DNA of 64,000 nucleotides from Pseudomonas mediterranea CFBP 5447 (GCF_000774145.1 NZ_KN322986.1:1-64000); one strand, 5' to 3'. Shown: positions 18,150 through 27,336, counted from the first letter of the stretch. The notes: a model not told the origin generated them from the sequence alone. Translations and numbers: made by a program.

Positions 18150-19631
18150 TCAGTCGCTCGAAGTCTGCTCGGCCAGTGCCACGGCCCGGAACATCGCCCG
18201 GCGCTTGTTCAGGGTTTCTTCCCATTCCAGCACCGGTACCGAATCGGCAACAATGCCGCCACCGGCCTGCACATGCAGTTCGCCGTTCTTGATCACCGCG
18301 GTGCGGATGGCAATGGCGGTATCCATGTTGCCGTTCCAGGCGAAGTAACCCACGGCACCACCGTATACACCACGCTTGACCGGTTCCAGTTCATCGATGA
18401 TTTCCATCGCGCGGATTTTCGGCGCGCCGGACAAGGTTCCCGCCGGCAGGATCGCCCGCAAGGCGTCCATGGCCGTCAGCCCGGCCTTCAACTGACCGGT
18501 GACGTTCGACACGATGTGCATCACGTTGGAATAGCGCTCGATGACCATCTTCTCGGTGAGTTTCACCGAGCCGACTTCCGAAACCCGCCCGGTATCGTTG
18601 CGGCCCAGGTCGATCAGCATCAGGTGCTCGGCGATTTCCTTGGCATCCGACAACAGGTCATCTTCCAGCGCCCGATCCGCCTCTTCCGTAGCGCCACGAG
18701 GGCGAGTACCGGCAATCGGTCGCACAGTGATCAGGTTGTCCTCGACCCGCACCAGCACTTCCGGCGAACTGCCCACGACGTGGAAATCGCCAAAATTGAA
18801 GAAGTACATGTAAGGCGTCGGGTTGAAGCAGCGCAGCGCGCGGTACAAATCGATAGGTGCGGCCTTGAAGTCGATGGACATCCGTTGCGACGGCACCACC
18901 TGCATGCAGTCGCCCGCCAGGATGTACTCCTTGATGGTATCGACGGCCCTTTCGTAATCGGCCTGGGTAAAGCTGGAACGGAACACCGGGTCGACAGCCG
19001 CCTGCTTGCTGAAATCCAACCCCGGACGTGGGGTGATCGGCTGGCGAAGTTTTTCCAACAGCGCCTGCAGGCTTTTCTGACCTTGCTCGTAGGCATCTTC
19101 CTGGGAAGGATCCGCCAGGACAATTGCATGCATCTTGCCGGCGAGGTTGTCGAAAACCACCACCGCATCGGAAACCATCAGCAGGATGTCCGGCACGCCC
19201 AGCGGATCCGGGTTCGGGCAGGTGCCCAGGCGTTTTTCCACATAGCGCACGCAGTCGTAGCCGAAATACCCCACCAGGCCACCGTTGAAACGCGGCAGGC
19301 CGGGGATGGTCGGCACGTTATAGCGGGCCTTGAAGGTTTCGACGAAGGCCAGCGGGTCTTCGACTTCGTGGCTTTCGATCTCGACGCCGTCGTGGGTCAC
19401 GCTGATGCGATGGTCATGGACCCGCAGCACCGTGCGGCACGGCAGGCCGATGATGGAATATCGGCCCCATTTCTCGCCGCCCTGCACCGACTCGAGCAGG
19501 TAGGAGTTGGGCCGGTCGGCCAGCTTGAGGTAGATCGACAGCGGGGTGTCGAAGTCGGCCAGGGTTTCACAGGCGAGCGGGATACGGTTGTAGCCGGCCG
19601 CGGCCAGGCGCAGGAATTCTTCGCGGATCAT
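18150..19631 (-). CDS. trpE: Anthranilate synthase component I
   Basis: Converts chorismate plus ammonia (from TrpG) to anthranilate, the committed step of tryptophan synthesis. The product is 493 residues. The N-terminal part carries the feedback region (LLESVQGGEKWGRYS), and the chorismate-binding C-terminal half contains PFERF-family segments and GTRPRG. The ATG at 19631 (MIREEF) follows AGGGTG; a longer frame to 19649 exists. It lies 71 bases after gph, whose last codons form a tryptophan leader. Confidence 0.96.
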   Translation of the reverse strand: MIREEFLRLAAAGYNRIPLACETLADFDTPLSIYLKLADRPNSYLLESVQGGEKWGRYSIIGLPCRTVLRVHDHRISVTHDGVEIESHEVEDPLAFVETFKARYNVPTIPGLPRFNGGLVGYFGYDCVRYVEKRLGTCPNPDPLGVPDILLMVSDAVVVFDNLAGKMHAIVLADPSQEDAYEQGQKSLQALLEKLRQPITPRPGLDFSKQAAVDPVFRSSFTQADYERAVDTIKEYILAGDCMQVVPSQRMSIDFKAAPIDLYRALRCFNPTPYMYFFNFGDFHVVGSSPEVLVRVEDNLITVRPIAGTRPRGATEEADRALEDDLLSDAKEIAEHLMLIDLGRNDTGRVSEVGSVKLTEKMVIERYSNVMHIVSNVTGQLKAGLTAMDALRAILPAGTLSGAPKIRAMEIIDELEPVKRGVYGGAVGYFAWNGNMDTAIAIRTAVIKNGELHVQAGGGIVADSVPVLEWEETLNKRRAMFRAVALAEQTSSD

Positions 19632-19702
19632 GAGGGTGCCTCGTGGCAAGAGGAGCTGACAGTCAGGTATGCAAACGCGCCGGATAACCGGCCAGGATCA
19701 AG
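19632..19702 (-). promoter_or_regulatory. trpE attenuator region
   Basis: Ten bases after the gph stop is a GCCGG-TTAT-CCGGC hairpin (19679-19692) followed by GCGTTTGC. Spacing and stem match the hairpin after the trpGDC leader stop. The segment is too short to hold a separate promoter and leader, so the gph 3' end must serve as the leader. Confidence 0.55.
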
Positions 19703-20521
19703 TCAGGCGCGCCAACGCCAGCGGGCCAGGGCCTTCATGACTTTCATCCAGAGTTTGCGAGTGACCACCACGATGGCGTTTCCAGAAGAGGATTGAACAG
19801 CGTCGGGCAACGTTATCTCAGCGGCCGGGTCCAGGCAACCGGGAATTAACAGGCGCAGGTCGTCGATCACCAGCGAGGGAAACTCTTCTGCGATCGGCCG
19901 GCCGTGGTTGTAGCCATAACTCAGCGCCACGCACTTGACCCCCGCCGCTTTCGCCGCCAGCACATCGCTGCGCGAGTCGCCGACAAATAACGATTGGGAG
20001 GCCGGGATGTTGGCCATTTTCATGACGAAGAACAGCGCCGCCGGGTCGGGCTTCTTCTGCGGCAAGGTATCGCCGCCGATGATCCAGCGGAAGTAACGGC
20101 CGATTTTCATCTGGTCCAGCAACGGCGCGACAAAGCGTTCCGGCTTGTTGGTGATCAACGCCATCTCCACGCCTTGCTTGTGCAGCCACTTGAGGGTCGA
20201 GCGCACACCGGGGTAGACCACGGTCAGCGGGTGATTGCCCTCATAGGCTTCGTTGAACAACTCCAACGCTCGCTCGGCCTCGGCATCATCGACCCCTTGG
20301 GCATCGATATGATTGGCCAGGGCCCGGCGCACCAGCATGGGCGCACCGTTGCCGACCCAGTGGCGCACCGCCTCGAGGCCGGCGGGCGGGCGTCCGAGCT
20401 TGAGCAGCATATCGTCCACCGCTGCCGCGAGGTCCGGGACCGAATCGACCAGTGTGCCATCGAGGTCGAACATCACCAGACGCGGCAGGCAGCCGGGGAA
20501 CAGCTGCTCGAAACCGCTCAT
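19703..20521 (-). CDS. gph: Phosphoglycolate phosphatase with a tryptophan-leader tail
   Basis: HAD-superfamily phosphatase that removes 2-phosphoglycolate, for example after DNA repair. The product is 272 residues. Nucleophile D19 and acid D21 lie in FDLDGTLVDS, motif II is LITNKPE and motif IV is GDSRSD. The catalytic domain ends near residue 228. The remaining tail of about 44 residues ends ARWRWRA, the same as the trpGDC leader peptide, and is followed by a matching hairpin and trpE. The 3' end therefore probably doubles as the trpE leader. Its start overlaps the rpe stop by 4 bases. Confidence 0.92.
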   Translation of the reverse strand: MSGFEQLFPGCLPRLVMFDLDGTLVDSVPDLAAAVDDMLLKLGRPPAGLEAVRHWVGNGAPMLVRRALANHIDAQGVDDAEAERALELFNEAYEGNHPLTVVYPGVRSTLKWLHKQGVEMALITNKPERFVAPLLDQMKIGRYFRWIIGGDTLPQKKPDPAALFFVMKMANIPASQSLFVGDSRSDVLAAKAAGVKCVALSYGYNHGRPIAEEFPSLVIDDLRLLIPGCLDPAAEITLPDAVQSSSGNAIVVVTRKLWMKVMKALARWRWRA

Positions 20522-21192
20522 GGACGGGCCAGGGCCAGTTCGGCGCGCATTTTTTCGATGACTTCCTTGTAGTCCGGCGCGTTGAAGATCGCCGAGCCAG
20601 CCACAAAGGTGTCGGCGCCGGCCGCGGCGATCTCGCGGATGTTGCCCACGTTGACGCCACCGTCGATTTCCAGGCGGATGTCACGCCCCGACGCGTCGAT
20701 CAGCGCACGGGCTTCGCGCAGCTTGTCGAGGGTCGCCGGGATGAACTTCTGGCCGCCGAAACCGGGGTTGACGCTCATCAGCAGGATCATGTCGACCTTG
20801 TCCATCACGTACTTAAGGACGTCCAGCGGTGTCGCCGGGTTGAATACCAGGCCAGCCTTGCAGCCGCCTTCACGGATCAACTGCAGGGAGCGATCGACGT
20901 GCAGCGTGGCTTCGGGGTGGAAGGTGATGTAGGTGGCACCGGCTTCGATGAAGTCGCCGACGATACGGTCCACCGGGCTGACCATCAGGTGCGCATCGAT
21001 CGGCGCGGTGATGCCGTACTTGCGCAGTGCCGCACAGACCATCGGGCCGATGGTCAGGTTGGGTACGTAGTGGTTGTCCATGACATCGAAGTGCACGATA
21101 TCGGCGCCGGCGGCCAGGACGTTGTCCACTTCTTCGCCCAGGCGGGCGAAGTCGGCGGAGAGGATCGACGGAGCAATGGCGAAGGGCTGCAT
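20518..21192 (-). CDS. rpe: Ribulose-phosphate 3-epimerase
   Basis: Interconverts ribulose-5-phosphate and xylulose-5-phosphate in the pentose phosphate pathway. The 224-residue TIM barrel has the metal and catalytic segments HFDVMDNHYVPN, NPATP and VNPGFGGQ, with EIDGGV near the end. I start at the ATG at 21192 (MQPFAIAPSIL); upstream codons to 21258 are not family-like. It is first in a likely rpe-gph-trpE operon. Confidence 0.96.
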   Translation of the reverse strand: MQPFAIAPSILSADFARLGEEVDNVLAAGADIVHFDVMDNHYVPNLTIGPMVCAALRKYGITAPIDAHLMVSPVDRIVGDFIEAGATYITFHPEATLHVDRSLQLIREGGCKAGLVFNPATPLDVLKYVMDKVDMILLMSVNPGFGGQKFIPATLDKLREARALIDASGRDIRLEIDGGVNVGNIREIAAAGADTFVAGSAIFNAPDYKEVIEKMRAELALARP

Positions 21193-21270
21193 GACGCACC
21201 TGTTTTGAGCGAAAACGCGATGGCGCGCATTGTATACCTCAAGATTTGGCGCGCCCACCGTGGCCGACGA

Positions 21271-22419
21271 TCAATACGCTGCGCGGTAGATCTTCTCGAT
21301 ATCAGCGACGCTCAACTTGCGTGGATTGTTACGCATCAACCGCTCGATTCCCGCCGCCTCCACGGCCATGGACGGGATCACGCCCTCGGTGACACCCAGG
21401 CCGCTCAAGCCCTTGGGGATCTCTACGGCGCGACACAACGCGGCCATGGCCTCCACCGCTTCGTCGGCGGCTTCAAGATCACTCAGATGGCCGGTCTTGA
21501 CGCCCATCGCTTCGGCAATGTCCCGCATGCGCTCCACGCAAGCCATCTTGTTCCACTGCATGACATAGGGCAGCAGCATGGCGTTGGCAACGCCATGGGA
21601 CACGTGGAAGCGCCCACCCAGCGGATAAGCCAATGCATGCACCGCCCCGACCCCGGCATTGCCGAACGCCATGCCGGCCATCAGGCTGGCGGTGGCCATA
21701 TCCTCGCGGGCCTGCAGGTGAGCCGGGTTGGCAAAGGCCTTGGGCAATGCGCGGCTGATCAGCTTGATCGCACCGATGGCCAGGGCATCGGTGATCGGCG
21801 ACGCATTGAGCGACAGGTAGGACTCGACGGCATGAGCCAGGGCATCGACACCACTGGCGGCGGTCACGCCGGGGGGACAGGTCAAGGTCATCTGCGGACT
21901 GACCAGCGCCACGTCCGGCAACAGATAATCGCTGACGATGCCCTTTTTCAGCTGCGCAGCCTTGTCGGACAGGATCGCCACGTTGGTGACCTCCGAGCCG
22001 GTCCCGGCCGTGGTGGGGATGGCAATCATCGGCGGGCCCTTGCGGGGAACCTGGTCGACACCGAACATGTCCTGCAGCTCGCCATGATAGCCGGCGTAGA
22101 CGCCCACGCACTTGGCGATGTCGATGGCGCTGCCACCGCCGAGGCCGATCAGGCCGTCATGACCACCGTCGCGGTAGGCCTGCATGCAGTCTTCGACGAT
22201 GGCGATTTCCGGGTCCGGCATGACCCGGTCGAAAATCTCGTAGTCGCGCCCGCCCAGGTGTTGCAGGGCCAGTTCCACGGTGCCGGACTTGACCAGCGCG
22301 GCATCGGTGACGATCAGCGGATTATCCACATCCAGCCGTGTCAGCTCGGCCGCCAGTTGCTCGATGGCAGCGGCACCGGTGATCAGTTTGTGGGCGATCT
22401 TGAATGAGGAAAGACTCAT
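21271..22419 (-). CDS. Iron-containing (type III) alcohol dehydrogenase
   Basis: NAD(P)-dependent alcohol/aldehyde oxidoreductase of 382 residues. The nucleotide-binding GLGGGSAID and the conserved PTTAGTGSEVT are present. Metal ligands are in DALAHAVESY and in the later HALAYPLGGRFHVSHG segment. The substrate is not evident. It follows the ABC permease genes on the same strand after a REP doublet, so it may be read at low level from the transporter operon; a link to amine-derived aldehydes is only a guess from context. Confidence 0.88.
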   Translation of the reverse strand: MSLSSFKIAHKLITGAAAIEQLAAELTRLDVDNPLIVTDAALVKSGTVELALQHLGGRDYEIFDRVMPDPEIAIVEDCMQAYRDGGHDGLIGLGGGSAIDIAKCVGVYAGYHGELQDMFGVDQVPRKGPPMIAIPTTAGTGSEVTNVAILSDKAAQLKKGIVSDYLLPDVALVSPQMTLTCPPGVTAASGVDALAHAVESYLSLNASPITDALAIGAIKLISRALPKAFANPAHLQAREDMATASLMAGMAFGNAGVGAVHALAYPLGGRFHVSHGVANAMLLPYVMQWNKMACVERMRDIAEAMGVKTGHLSDLEAADEAVEAMAALCRAVEIPKGLSGLGVTEGVIPSMAVEAAGIERLMRNNPRKLSVADIEKIYRAAY

Positions 22420-22498
22420 GTGCGCGGCCTCTTGTTCGAGTATGGGCTGGCACAAGGATAGCTCGGTATTGCGGATCGTGAATACGCCGCAAGTCCTT

Positions 22499-22586
22499 GT
22501 GGGAGCGAGCCTGCTCGCGATAGCGGTGGAGCATTCAACATAGAGGCTGAATGTCAGTCCGCTATCGCGAGCAGGCTCGCTCCCAC
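22499..22586. repeat. REP doublet, convergent arms
   Basis: Same architecture as the copy at 18032: GTGGGAGCGAGCCTGCTC...GCGATAGCGG and its inverted partner ending CTCGCTCCCAC. It lies between the last permease gene and the alcohol dehydrogenase gene. Confidence 0.9.
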
Positions 22587-22593
22587 AGAGTAC

Positions 22594-23418
22594 TCAGGCT
22601 TGGGTGGTACGCAGCTTCTCGCTACGTCCACGCAACCACTCCAGGGTCAGCAGCAGGATCACCGAGAAGGCGATCAACAGTGTCGCCGCCGCCGCGATGG
22701 TAGGACTGAGGTTTTCGCGGATGCCACTGAACATCTGCCGTGGCAGGGTGGCTTGCTCGGGGCCGGCGAGGAACAGGGTCACCACTACTTCATCGAACGA
22801 AGTCGCGAAGGCGAACAGCGCCCCGGAGATCACCCCCGGGGCGATCAACGGCAGGGTCACCCGACGAAACGTCGTCAATGGCGAAGCCCCAAGACTGGCC
22901 GCCGCACGCACCAGGTTATGGTTGAACCCCTGCAAGGTCGCCGAGACGGTGATGATGACGAACGGTACACCCAGCACCGCGTGGACCACGATCAGCGAGA
23001 TGAAACTGTTGCCCATGCCCAGCGGTGCGAAGAACAGGTAGCTGGCCACGCCGATGATCACCACCGGGACCACCATGGGTGAAATCACCAGGGCCATGAC
23101 CAGCGCCTTGCCCGGGAAATTGCCACGGGTCAGGCCGATGGCCGCCAGCGTACCGAAGACCATCGCCAGCAACGTGGCGGCCGGGGCCACGATGACGCTG
23201 TTCTTCAGTGCCCGCATCCACTCCGCCGAGGCGAAGAAGTCCTGGTACCAGTGCAGCGAAAAGCCTTGCAGCGGATACACCAGGAAGCTGCCGGAGTTGA
23301 ACGACAGCGGGACGATCACCAGCACCGGAAGGATCAGGAACAACAGGATCAATCCGCAGAGCGTGCGCAAGCAGTAGAACCATACCCGTTCGACGGGAGA
23401 CATGTAAGGACTCAGCAT
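22594..23418 (-). CDS. agtD: ABC transporter permease (PotC/PotI type), probable AgtD
   Basis: Inner-membrane permease of a polyamine/opine-type importer. The 274-residue product has six predicted helices and the ATPase-contact EAA loop (RAAASLGASPLTTFRRVTLPLIAPG). By order beside trpE-gph-rpe and the agtSR pair it matches P. aeruginosa agtD, where the system imports 4-aminobutyrate and 5-aminovalerate. The letter assignment is from memory. It lies 12 bases after the other permease gene. Confidence 0.82.
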   Translation of the reverse strand: MLSPYMSPVERVWFYCLRTLCGLILLFLILPVLVIVPLSFNSGSFLVYPLQGFSLHWYQDFFASAEWMRALKNSVIVAPAATLLAMVFGTLAAIGLTRGNFPGKALVMALVISPMVVPVVIIGVASYLFFAPLGMGNSFISLIVVHAVLGVPFVIITVSATLQGFNHNLVRAAASLGASPLTTFRRVTLPLIAPGVISGALFAFATSFDEVVVTLFLAGPEQATLPRQMFSGIRENLSPTIAAAATLLIAFSVILLLTLEWLRGRSEKLRTTQA

Positions 23419-23430
23419 TTCGATCTCCCC

Positions 23431-24678
23431 TTAGCTCAGGCGCAGGCGACTGGCGCCCACCAGCCAGCTGTAAATCAGATAAAGCACGATGGTCGCCAGC
23501 AACAGCAGCCCGCCGAGCGCCGTGGCCATGCCCCAGTTGATGCTGGTGTTGGTGTAGAACGCGACGAAGTAGCTGACCATCTGGTCGTTCGGGCTGCCCA
23601 GCAATGCCGGGGTGATGTAGTAGCCGATGGCGAGGATGAACACCAACAGGCAACCGGCGCCGACACCGGCATAGGTCTGCGGGAAGTACACCCGCCAGAA
23701 ACTGGCAAATGGATGACAGCCCAGGGAAATCGCCGCCCGCATGTAGGTGGGCGAGATGCCCTTCATCACGCTGTAGATCGGCAGGATCATGAACGGCAGC
23801 AGGATGTGGACCATCGAGATGTAGACGCCGGTACGGTTGAACACCAACTCCAGGGGCTTGTCGATGACGCCCATGGCCAGCAGGGCACTGTTGATCAGGC
23901 CACCGGACTGCAGCAGTACGATCCACGCCGCCACCCGCACCAGGATCGAAGTCCAGAACGGCAGCAGCACCAGGATCATCAGCAGGTTGCTCTGGCGCGA
24001 CGGCAGGTTCGCCAACAGGTAGGCCAGTGGGTAAGCCAGTACCAGGCAGATCGCGGTGATGATCAGGCCCATCCAGAACGTGCGGGCGAAGATGTCGAGG
24101 TAGATCGCCTGGTCAGGCGTGGCCGGAGCCAGTTCGCCGAGGTCGTCGATGCGATGATCGACGGACGCCAGCAGGTAATAGGGGGTGACGTTGCTGGTAT
24201 TACGGCGGATGACCTGCCAATACGCAGGATCGCCCCAGCGCTCATCGAGGCCTTCCAGTGCTTCTTTATAAGAAGCCGGCTCGCTGGCAAACGGCAGCGC
24301 GCGAGCGGTCTTGGTCAGCAGGCTGCGATAGCCGGCCGATTCCATGTTCAGGCGCTTGGACAAGTCGCCCAGGGTCTGATTCTTGCGCGCTTCGGCCAGG
24401 TCTTCACTGGCGGCCTTGTACACCGGTTCCCCCGGTAATCCGCGCCCATCCCAAGCGGCGATCGCAGCCACGGTGCGCGGCATGGTGCCGACCACTTCCG
24501 GGTTGCTGACGCTTTTGAACAGCAGCGCCACGATCGGCACCAGGAACACCAGCAACAGAAACAACACCAGCGGCGCGATCAAGGCCTGGGCCTTCCAGCG
24601 GTTGACCCGCTCGGCGCGCTTGAGCCGCTGCTTCAAGGTGGGGCTGGTGCCCGCGTTCAGTGGAACGGCGATGGCCAT
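23431..24678 (-). CDS. agtC: ABC transporter permease (PotB/PotH type), probable AgtC
   Basis: The first permease subunit, 415 residues, about 120-140 longer than E. coli PotB. The extra length is a hydrophilic, Ala/Glu-rich insert (about residues 60-195) between the first and second membrane helices, so it should lie in the periplasm near the binding protein. The EAA loop is MRAAISLGCHPFASFWRVYFP. The pairing with agtD and synteny support the assignment. Confidence 0.82.
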   Translation of the reverse strand: MAIAVPLNAGTSPTLKQRLKRAERVNRWKAQALIAPLVLFLLLVFLVPIVALLFKSVSNPEVVGTMPRTVAAIAAWDGRGLPGEPVYKAASEDLAEARKNQTLGDLSKRLNMESAGYRSLLTKTARALPFASEPASYKEALEGLDERWGDPAYWQVIRRNTSNVTPYYLLASVDHRIDDLGELAPATPDQAIYLDIFARTFWMGLIITAICLVLAYPLAYLLANLPSRQSNLLMILVLLPFWTSILVRVAAWIVLLQSGGLINSALLAMGVIDKPLELVFNRTGVYISMVHILLPFMILPIYSVMKGISPTYMRAAISLGCHPFASFWRVYFPQTYAGVGAGCLLVFILAIGYYITPALLGSPNDQMVSYFVAFYTNTSINWGMATALGGLLLLATIVLYLIYSWLVGASRLRLS

Positions 24679-24769
24679 GGCGAACTCCGCAAATCTTTTT
24701 TTATCGTTACAGGGGCGGCTTACCGCCCCTGTTCTTTTGAAACACCCAACCTGTCGAGACTGATTTCCT

Positions 24770-24856
24770 GCGGGAGCGAGCCCGCTCGCGATGACTGCGG
24801 CACATTCAATATTGCTGTGTCTGACAGACCGCTATCGCGAGCAGGCTCGCTCCCAC
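24770..24856. repeat. REP doublet between the binding-protein and permease genes
   Basis: Left arm CGGGAGCGAGCCCGCTCGCG and right arm CGCGAGCAGGCTCGCTCCCAC face each other across about 45 bases. The left arm is slightly diverged. It separates agtA from agtC within the transporter operon. Confidence 0.88.
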
Positions 24857-24882
24857 AAGGACCTCATCCAGCCTTCAGAGGG

Positions 24883-25926
24883 TTACTTCGCAGCCCAGGA
24901 GTTGAAGCGCTGCTCCAGTTGCTCACCGTTGTCAGCCCAGAAGCTGACATCGATCTGCACCTGGTTGGCGATGTTTTCCGGGGTGGTCGGCATGTCTTTC
25001 AAGACATCCTTGGACAGCAACGGTACTGCCTGGGTGTTGGCCGGGCCGTAGGCGATGTTTTCCGAGTAGGTCTTCTGCTGCTGTGGTGCCACCGAGTAGG
25101 CGATGAATTTCTTCGCCGCTTCAGCGCGGGTCTTGTCCAGGCCACGCGGGATGGCCCAGGCGTCGAAGTCGTAGATGCCGCCGTTCCACACCACTTTCAG
25201 GTTGCTTTCTTTCTGTACGGCGGCGATCCGGCCGTTGTAGGCCGAGCTCATGACCACGTCACCAGACGCCAGGTACTGCGGCGGCTGTGCGCCGGCTTCC
25301 CACCACTGGATGTTCGGCTTGAGTTCGTCGAGTTTCTTGAACGCGCGGTCCTGACCATCCTTGCCGGCCAACACCTTGTAGACGTCTTTTGGCGCGACAC
25401 CGTCGGCCATCAGAGCGAATTCCAGGGTGTATTTGGCGCCCTTGCGCAGGCCGCGTTTACCCGGGAACTGCTTGGTGTCCCAGAAATCCGCCCAGCTGGT
25501 GGGCGCGGTTTTCAGTTTGTCGGCGTTGTAGGCCAGGACGGTCGACCACACGAAGAAACCTACACCGCAAGGCTGGATGGCGCCCTTGACGTAGTCCTCG
25601 GTCTTGCCGAACAGCGCCGGGTCGAGCTGTTCGAACATGTCTTCGTCACAGCCACGGGACAACTCAGGGGATTCGACTTCAACCAGATCCCACGAGACGC
25701 TCTTGGTGTCGACCATGGCCTTGACCTTGGCCATTTCGCCGTTGTACTCGCCAGCCACGATCTTGCCGTTGCCGGCCGCTTCCCACGGTGCGTAAAAGGC
25801 TTTGACCTGAGCCGCCTTGTTCGCCCCGCCAAAAGACACCACGGTCAGGTCCGGGCCCGCCGCCATCGCGCTTGCCGCACCCATCATGCCCAGGGTCAGG
25901 GCGGTGAACTTCAGGGATCTCAACAT
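24883..25926 (-). CDS. agtA: ABC transporter substrate-binding protein, probable AgtA
   Basis: Periplasmic PotD/PotF-type solute-binding protein of 347 residues with a clear signal peptide (about 1-23, ending ASAMAA). The mature part begins DLTVVSFGGANKAAQ. Its partner genes and position match the P. aeruginosa agt operon for 4-aminobutyrate and 5-aminovalerate. Ligand identity for this protein is inferred. Confidence 0.85.
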   Translation of the reverse strand: MLRSLKFTALTLGMMGAASAMAAGPDLTVVSFGGANKAAQVKAFYAPWEAAGNGKIVAGEYNGEMAKVKAMVDTKSVSWDLVEVESPELSRGCDEDMFEQLDPALFGKTEDYVKGAIQPCGVGFFVWSTVLAYNADKLKTAPTSWADFWDTKQFPGKRGLRKGAKYTLEFALMADGVAPKDVYKVLAGKDGQDRAFKKLDELKPNIQWWEAGAQPPQYLASGDVVMSSAYNGRIAAVQKESNLKVVWNGGIYDFDAWAIPRGLDKTRAEAAKKFIAYSVAPQQQKTYSENIAYGPANTQAVPLLSKDVLKDMPTTPENIANQVQIDVSFWADNGEQLEQRFNSWAAK

Positions 25927-25979
25927 TTATTGTTCTCTCCACGTGCAGGGTTGGTGTGTTGATTACAGCAGGGGGGCGA

Positions 25980-27104
25980 TCAATTCGCCTCTAGAAGTGG
26001 GTCGAGCGCACGCACGTGCTCAACCTGCCAGCCAAGCGGAACCACGTCGCCGACGGCGAGCTCGGGGTCGAGCTCGGCAATCGGTTGTTTCACGAAGAAG
26101 TCGTTCTTGCCGCAGACTTCCAGGCGAACCCGGACGTGGTCGCCCAGATAGATGAATTCCGCCACCCTCCCTGAGAAGCGGTTGACACATTGTTCGCTTG
26201 CGCCGTTGAGGCTCACCCGCTCCGGACGGATCGACAGGGTCACCGGCTCGCCGGGCTTGCCGACGTTTACCGCCAGTGCCTCGACCTTCTCGCCACGGCC
26301 CAGCTCCACCAGGCAGCGATCGCCGGTCTGACTGTGCAGGCGACCGCTGAGGCGGTTGTTTTCGCCAATGAAGTTGGCGACGAAAGTGTTTTTGGGTTCT
26401 TCGTAGAGCGTGCGCGGCGGGGCGATCTGCTGGATCTCGCCCTGGTGGAACACCGCCACGCGGTCGGACATGGTCAAGGCTTCGCCCTGGTCGTGGGTCA
26501 CATAGACCACGGTCACGCCAAGACGCTGGTGCAGGTGTTTGATTTCCATCTGCATGTGTTCACGCAGTTGCTTGTCCAGCGCGCCGAGGGGTTCATCCAT
26601 GAGCACCAGTTGTGGCTCGAATACCAGCGCCCGCGCCAGGGCCACACGTTGTTGCTGGCCGCCGGACAATTGCGCCGGATAACGCTGGGCGAAGGTGTCC
26701 AGCTGGACCATGCTCAGTACCCGTTTGACACGGTCGCTGACATCGCTCTTGTTCAGGCCACGCACGGTCAATGGGAACGCCAGGTTCTCGGCGACGGTCA
26801 TGTGGGGGAACAGGGCATAGTTCTGGAACACCATGCCGATGTCGCGCTTGTGGGGCGGCACATGGTTGATGGCACGGCCGGCCAACTGGATCTCACCGGC
26901 GGTCGGGGTTTCAAAACCCGCGAGCATCATCAGGCTGGTGGTCTTGCCGGAACCGGACGGCCCGAGCAAGGTCAGGAATTCGCCTTTGCGAATGTCCAGG
27001 TTGAGGTCCTTGACGATCAGGTTCTCGCCATCGTAGCTCTTTTGCACACCACGAAAGCTGACCAGCACATCGCTGGCCCCCGCGCTTGAATCAACCTGGC
27101 TCAT
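25980..27104 (-). CDS. agtB: ABC transporter ATP-binding protein (PotA type), probable AgtB
   Basis: Cytoplasmic ATPase of the importer, 374 residues. Walker A GPSGSGKTT is at 48-56, the signature LSGGQQQR starts at 146, Walker B is LVLMDEP at 166-172, and the H-loop is in VTHDQ. A C-terminal TOBE regulatory domain covers about 285-360. Here it is the first gene of the transporter operon, ahead of the binding protein. Confidence 0.86.
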   Translation of the reverse strand: MSQVDSSAGASDVLVSFRGVQKSYDGENLIVKDLNLDIRKGEFLTLLGPSGSGKTTSLMMLAGFETPTAGEIQLAGRAINHVPPHKRDIGMVFQNYALFPHMTVAENLAFPLTVRGLNKSDVSDRVKRVLSMVQLDTFAQRYPAQLSGGQQQRVALARALVFEPQLVLMDEPLGALDKQLREHMQMEIKHLHQRLGVTVVYVTHDQGEALTMSDRVAVFHQGEIQQIAPPRTLYEEPKNTFVANFIGENNRLSGRLHSQTGDRCLVELGRGEKVEALAVNVGKPGEPVTLSIRPERVSLNGASEQCVNRFSGRVAEFIYLGDHVRVRLEVCGKNDFFVKQPIAELDPELAVGDVVPLGWQVEHVRALDPLLEAN

Positions 27105-27215
27105 ACCCGCACCTTTTGTATTGATGACTACTTGTGAATCAAGCCTAGTGGAGCCTCGTGCCCGCGCAAATCGGGGCGCAGGAGAGAATCGCCTCAGCCG
27201 GATGGAAGAGTCGGG

Positions 27216-27231
27216 GTAGGGATTGCCCTAC
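27216..27231. promoter_or_regulatory. Palindrome upstream of the agt operon (candidate AgtR site)
   Basis: GTAGGG-ATTG-CCCTAC is a perfect 6-bp inverted repeat about 112 bases before agtB. Extended by a base it reads TGTAGG-N6-CCTACC, close in layout to the TGTAAG-N6-CTTACA box of GacA, another NarL/LuxR-type response regulator. The rest of the gap 27105-27348 holds a weak TTGCGC/TAGGCT promoter-like pair nearer agtB. Confidence 0.45.
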
Positions 27232-27336
27232 AAGGGCGGCGGGATTGGATAAAAGCGCTGGGGGATTTGGGGTTAAACGCTGAAATTGCGGGTGCTGAGG
27301 CATGTCGCAAATGGACATGACCAGCGTGTTCCCCCT

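Noticed and set aside
18138..19796. A 552-codon open frame opposite trpE
   Set aside because: Antisense shadow; trpE is unambiguous.
20452..22407. A 651-codon open frame opposite rpe and the alcohol dehydrogenase gene
   Set aside because: It crosses intergenic DNA and two real genes and has no recognisable domain.
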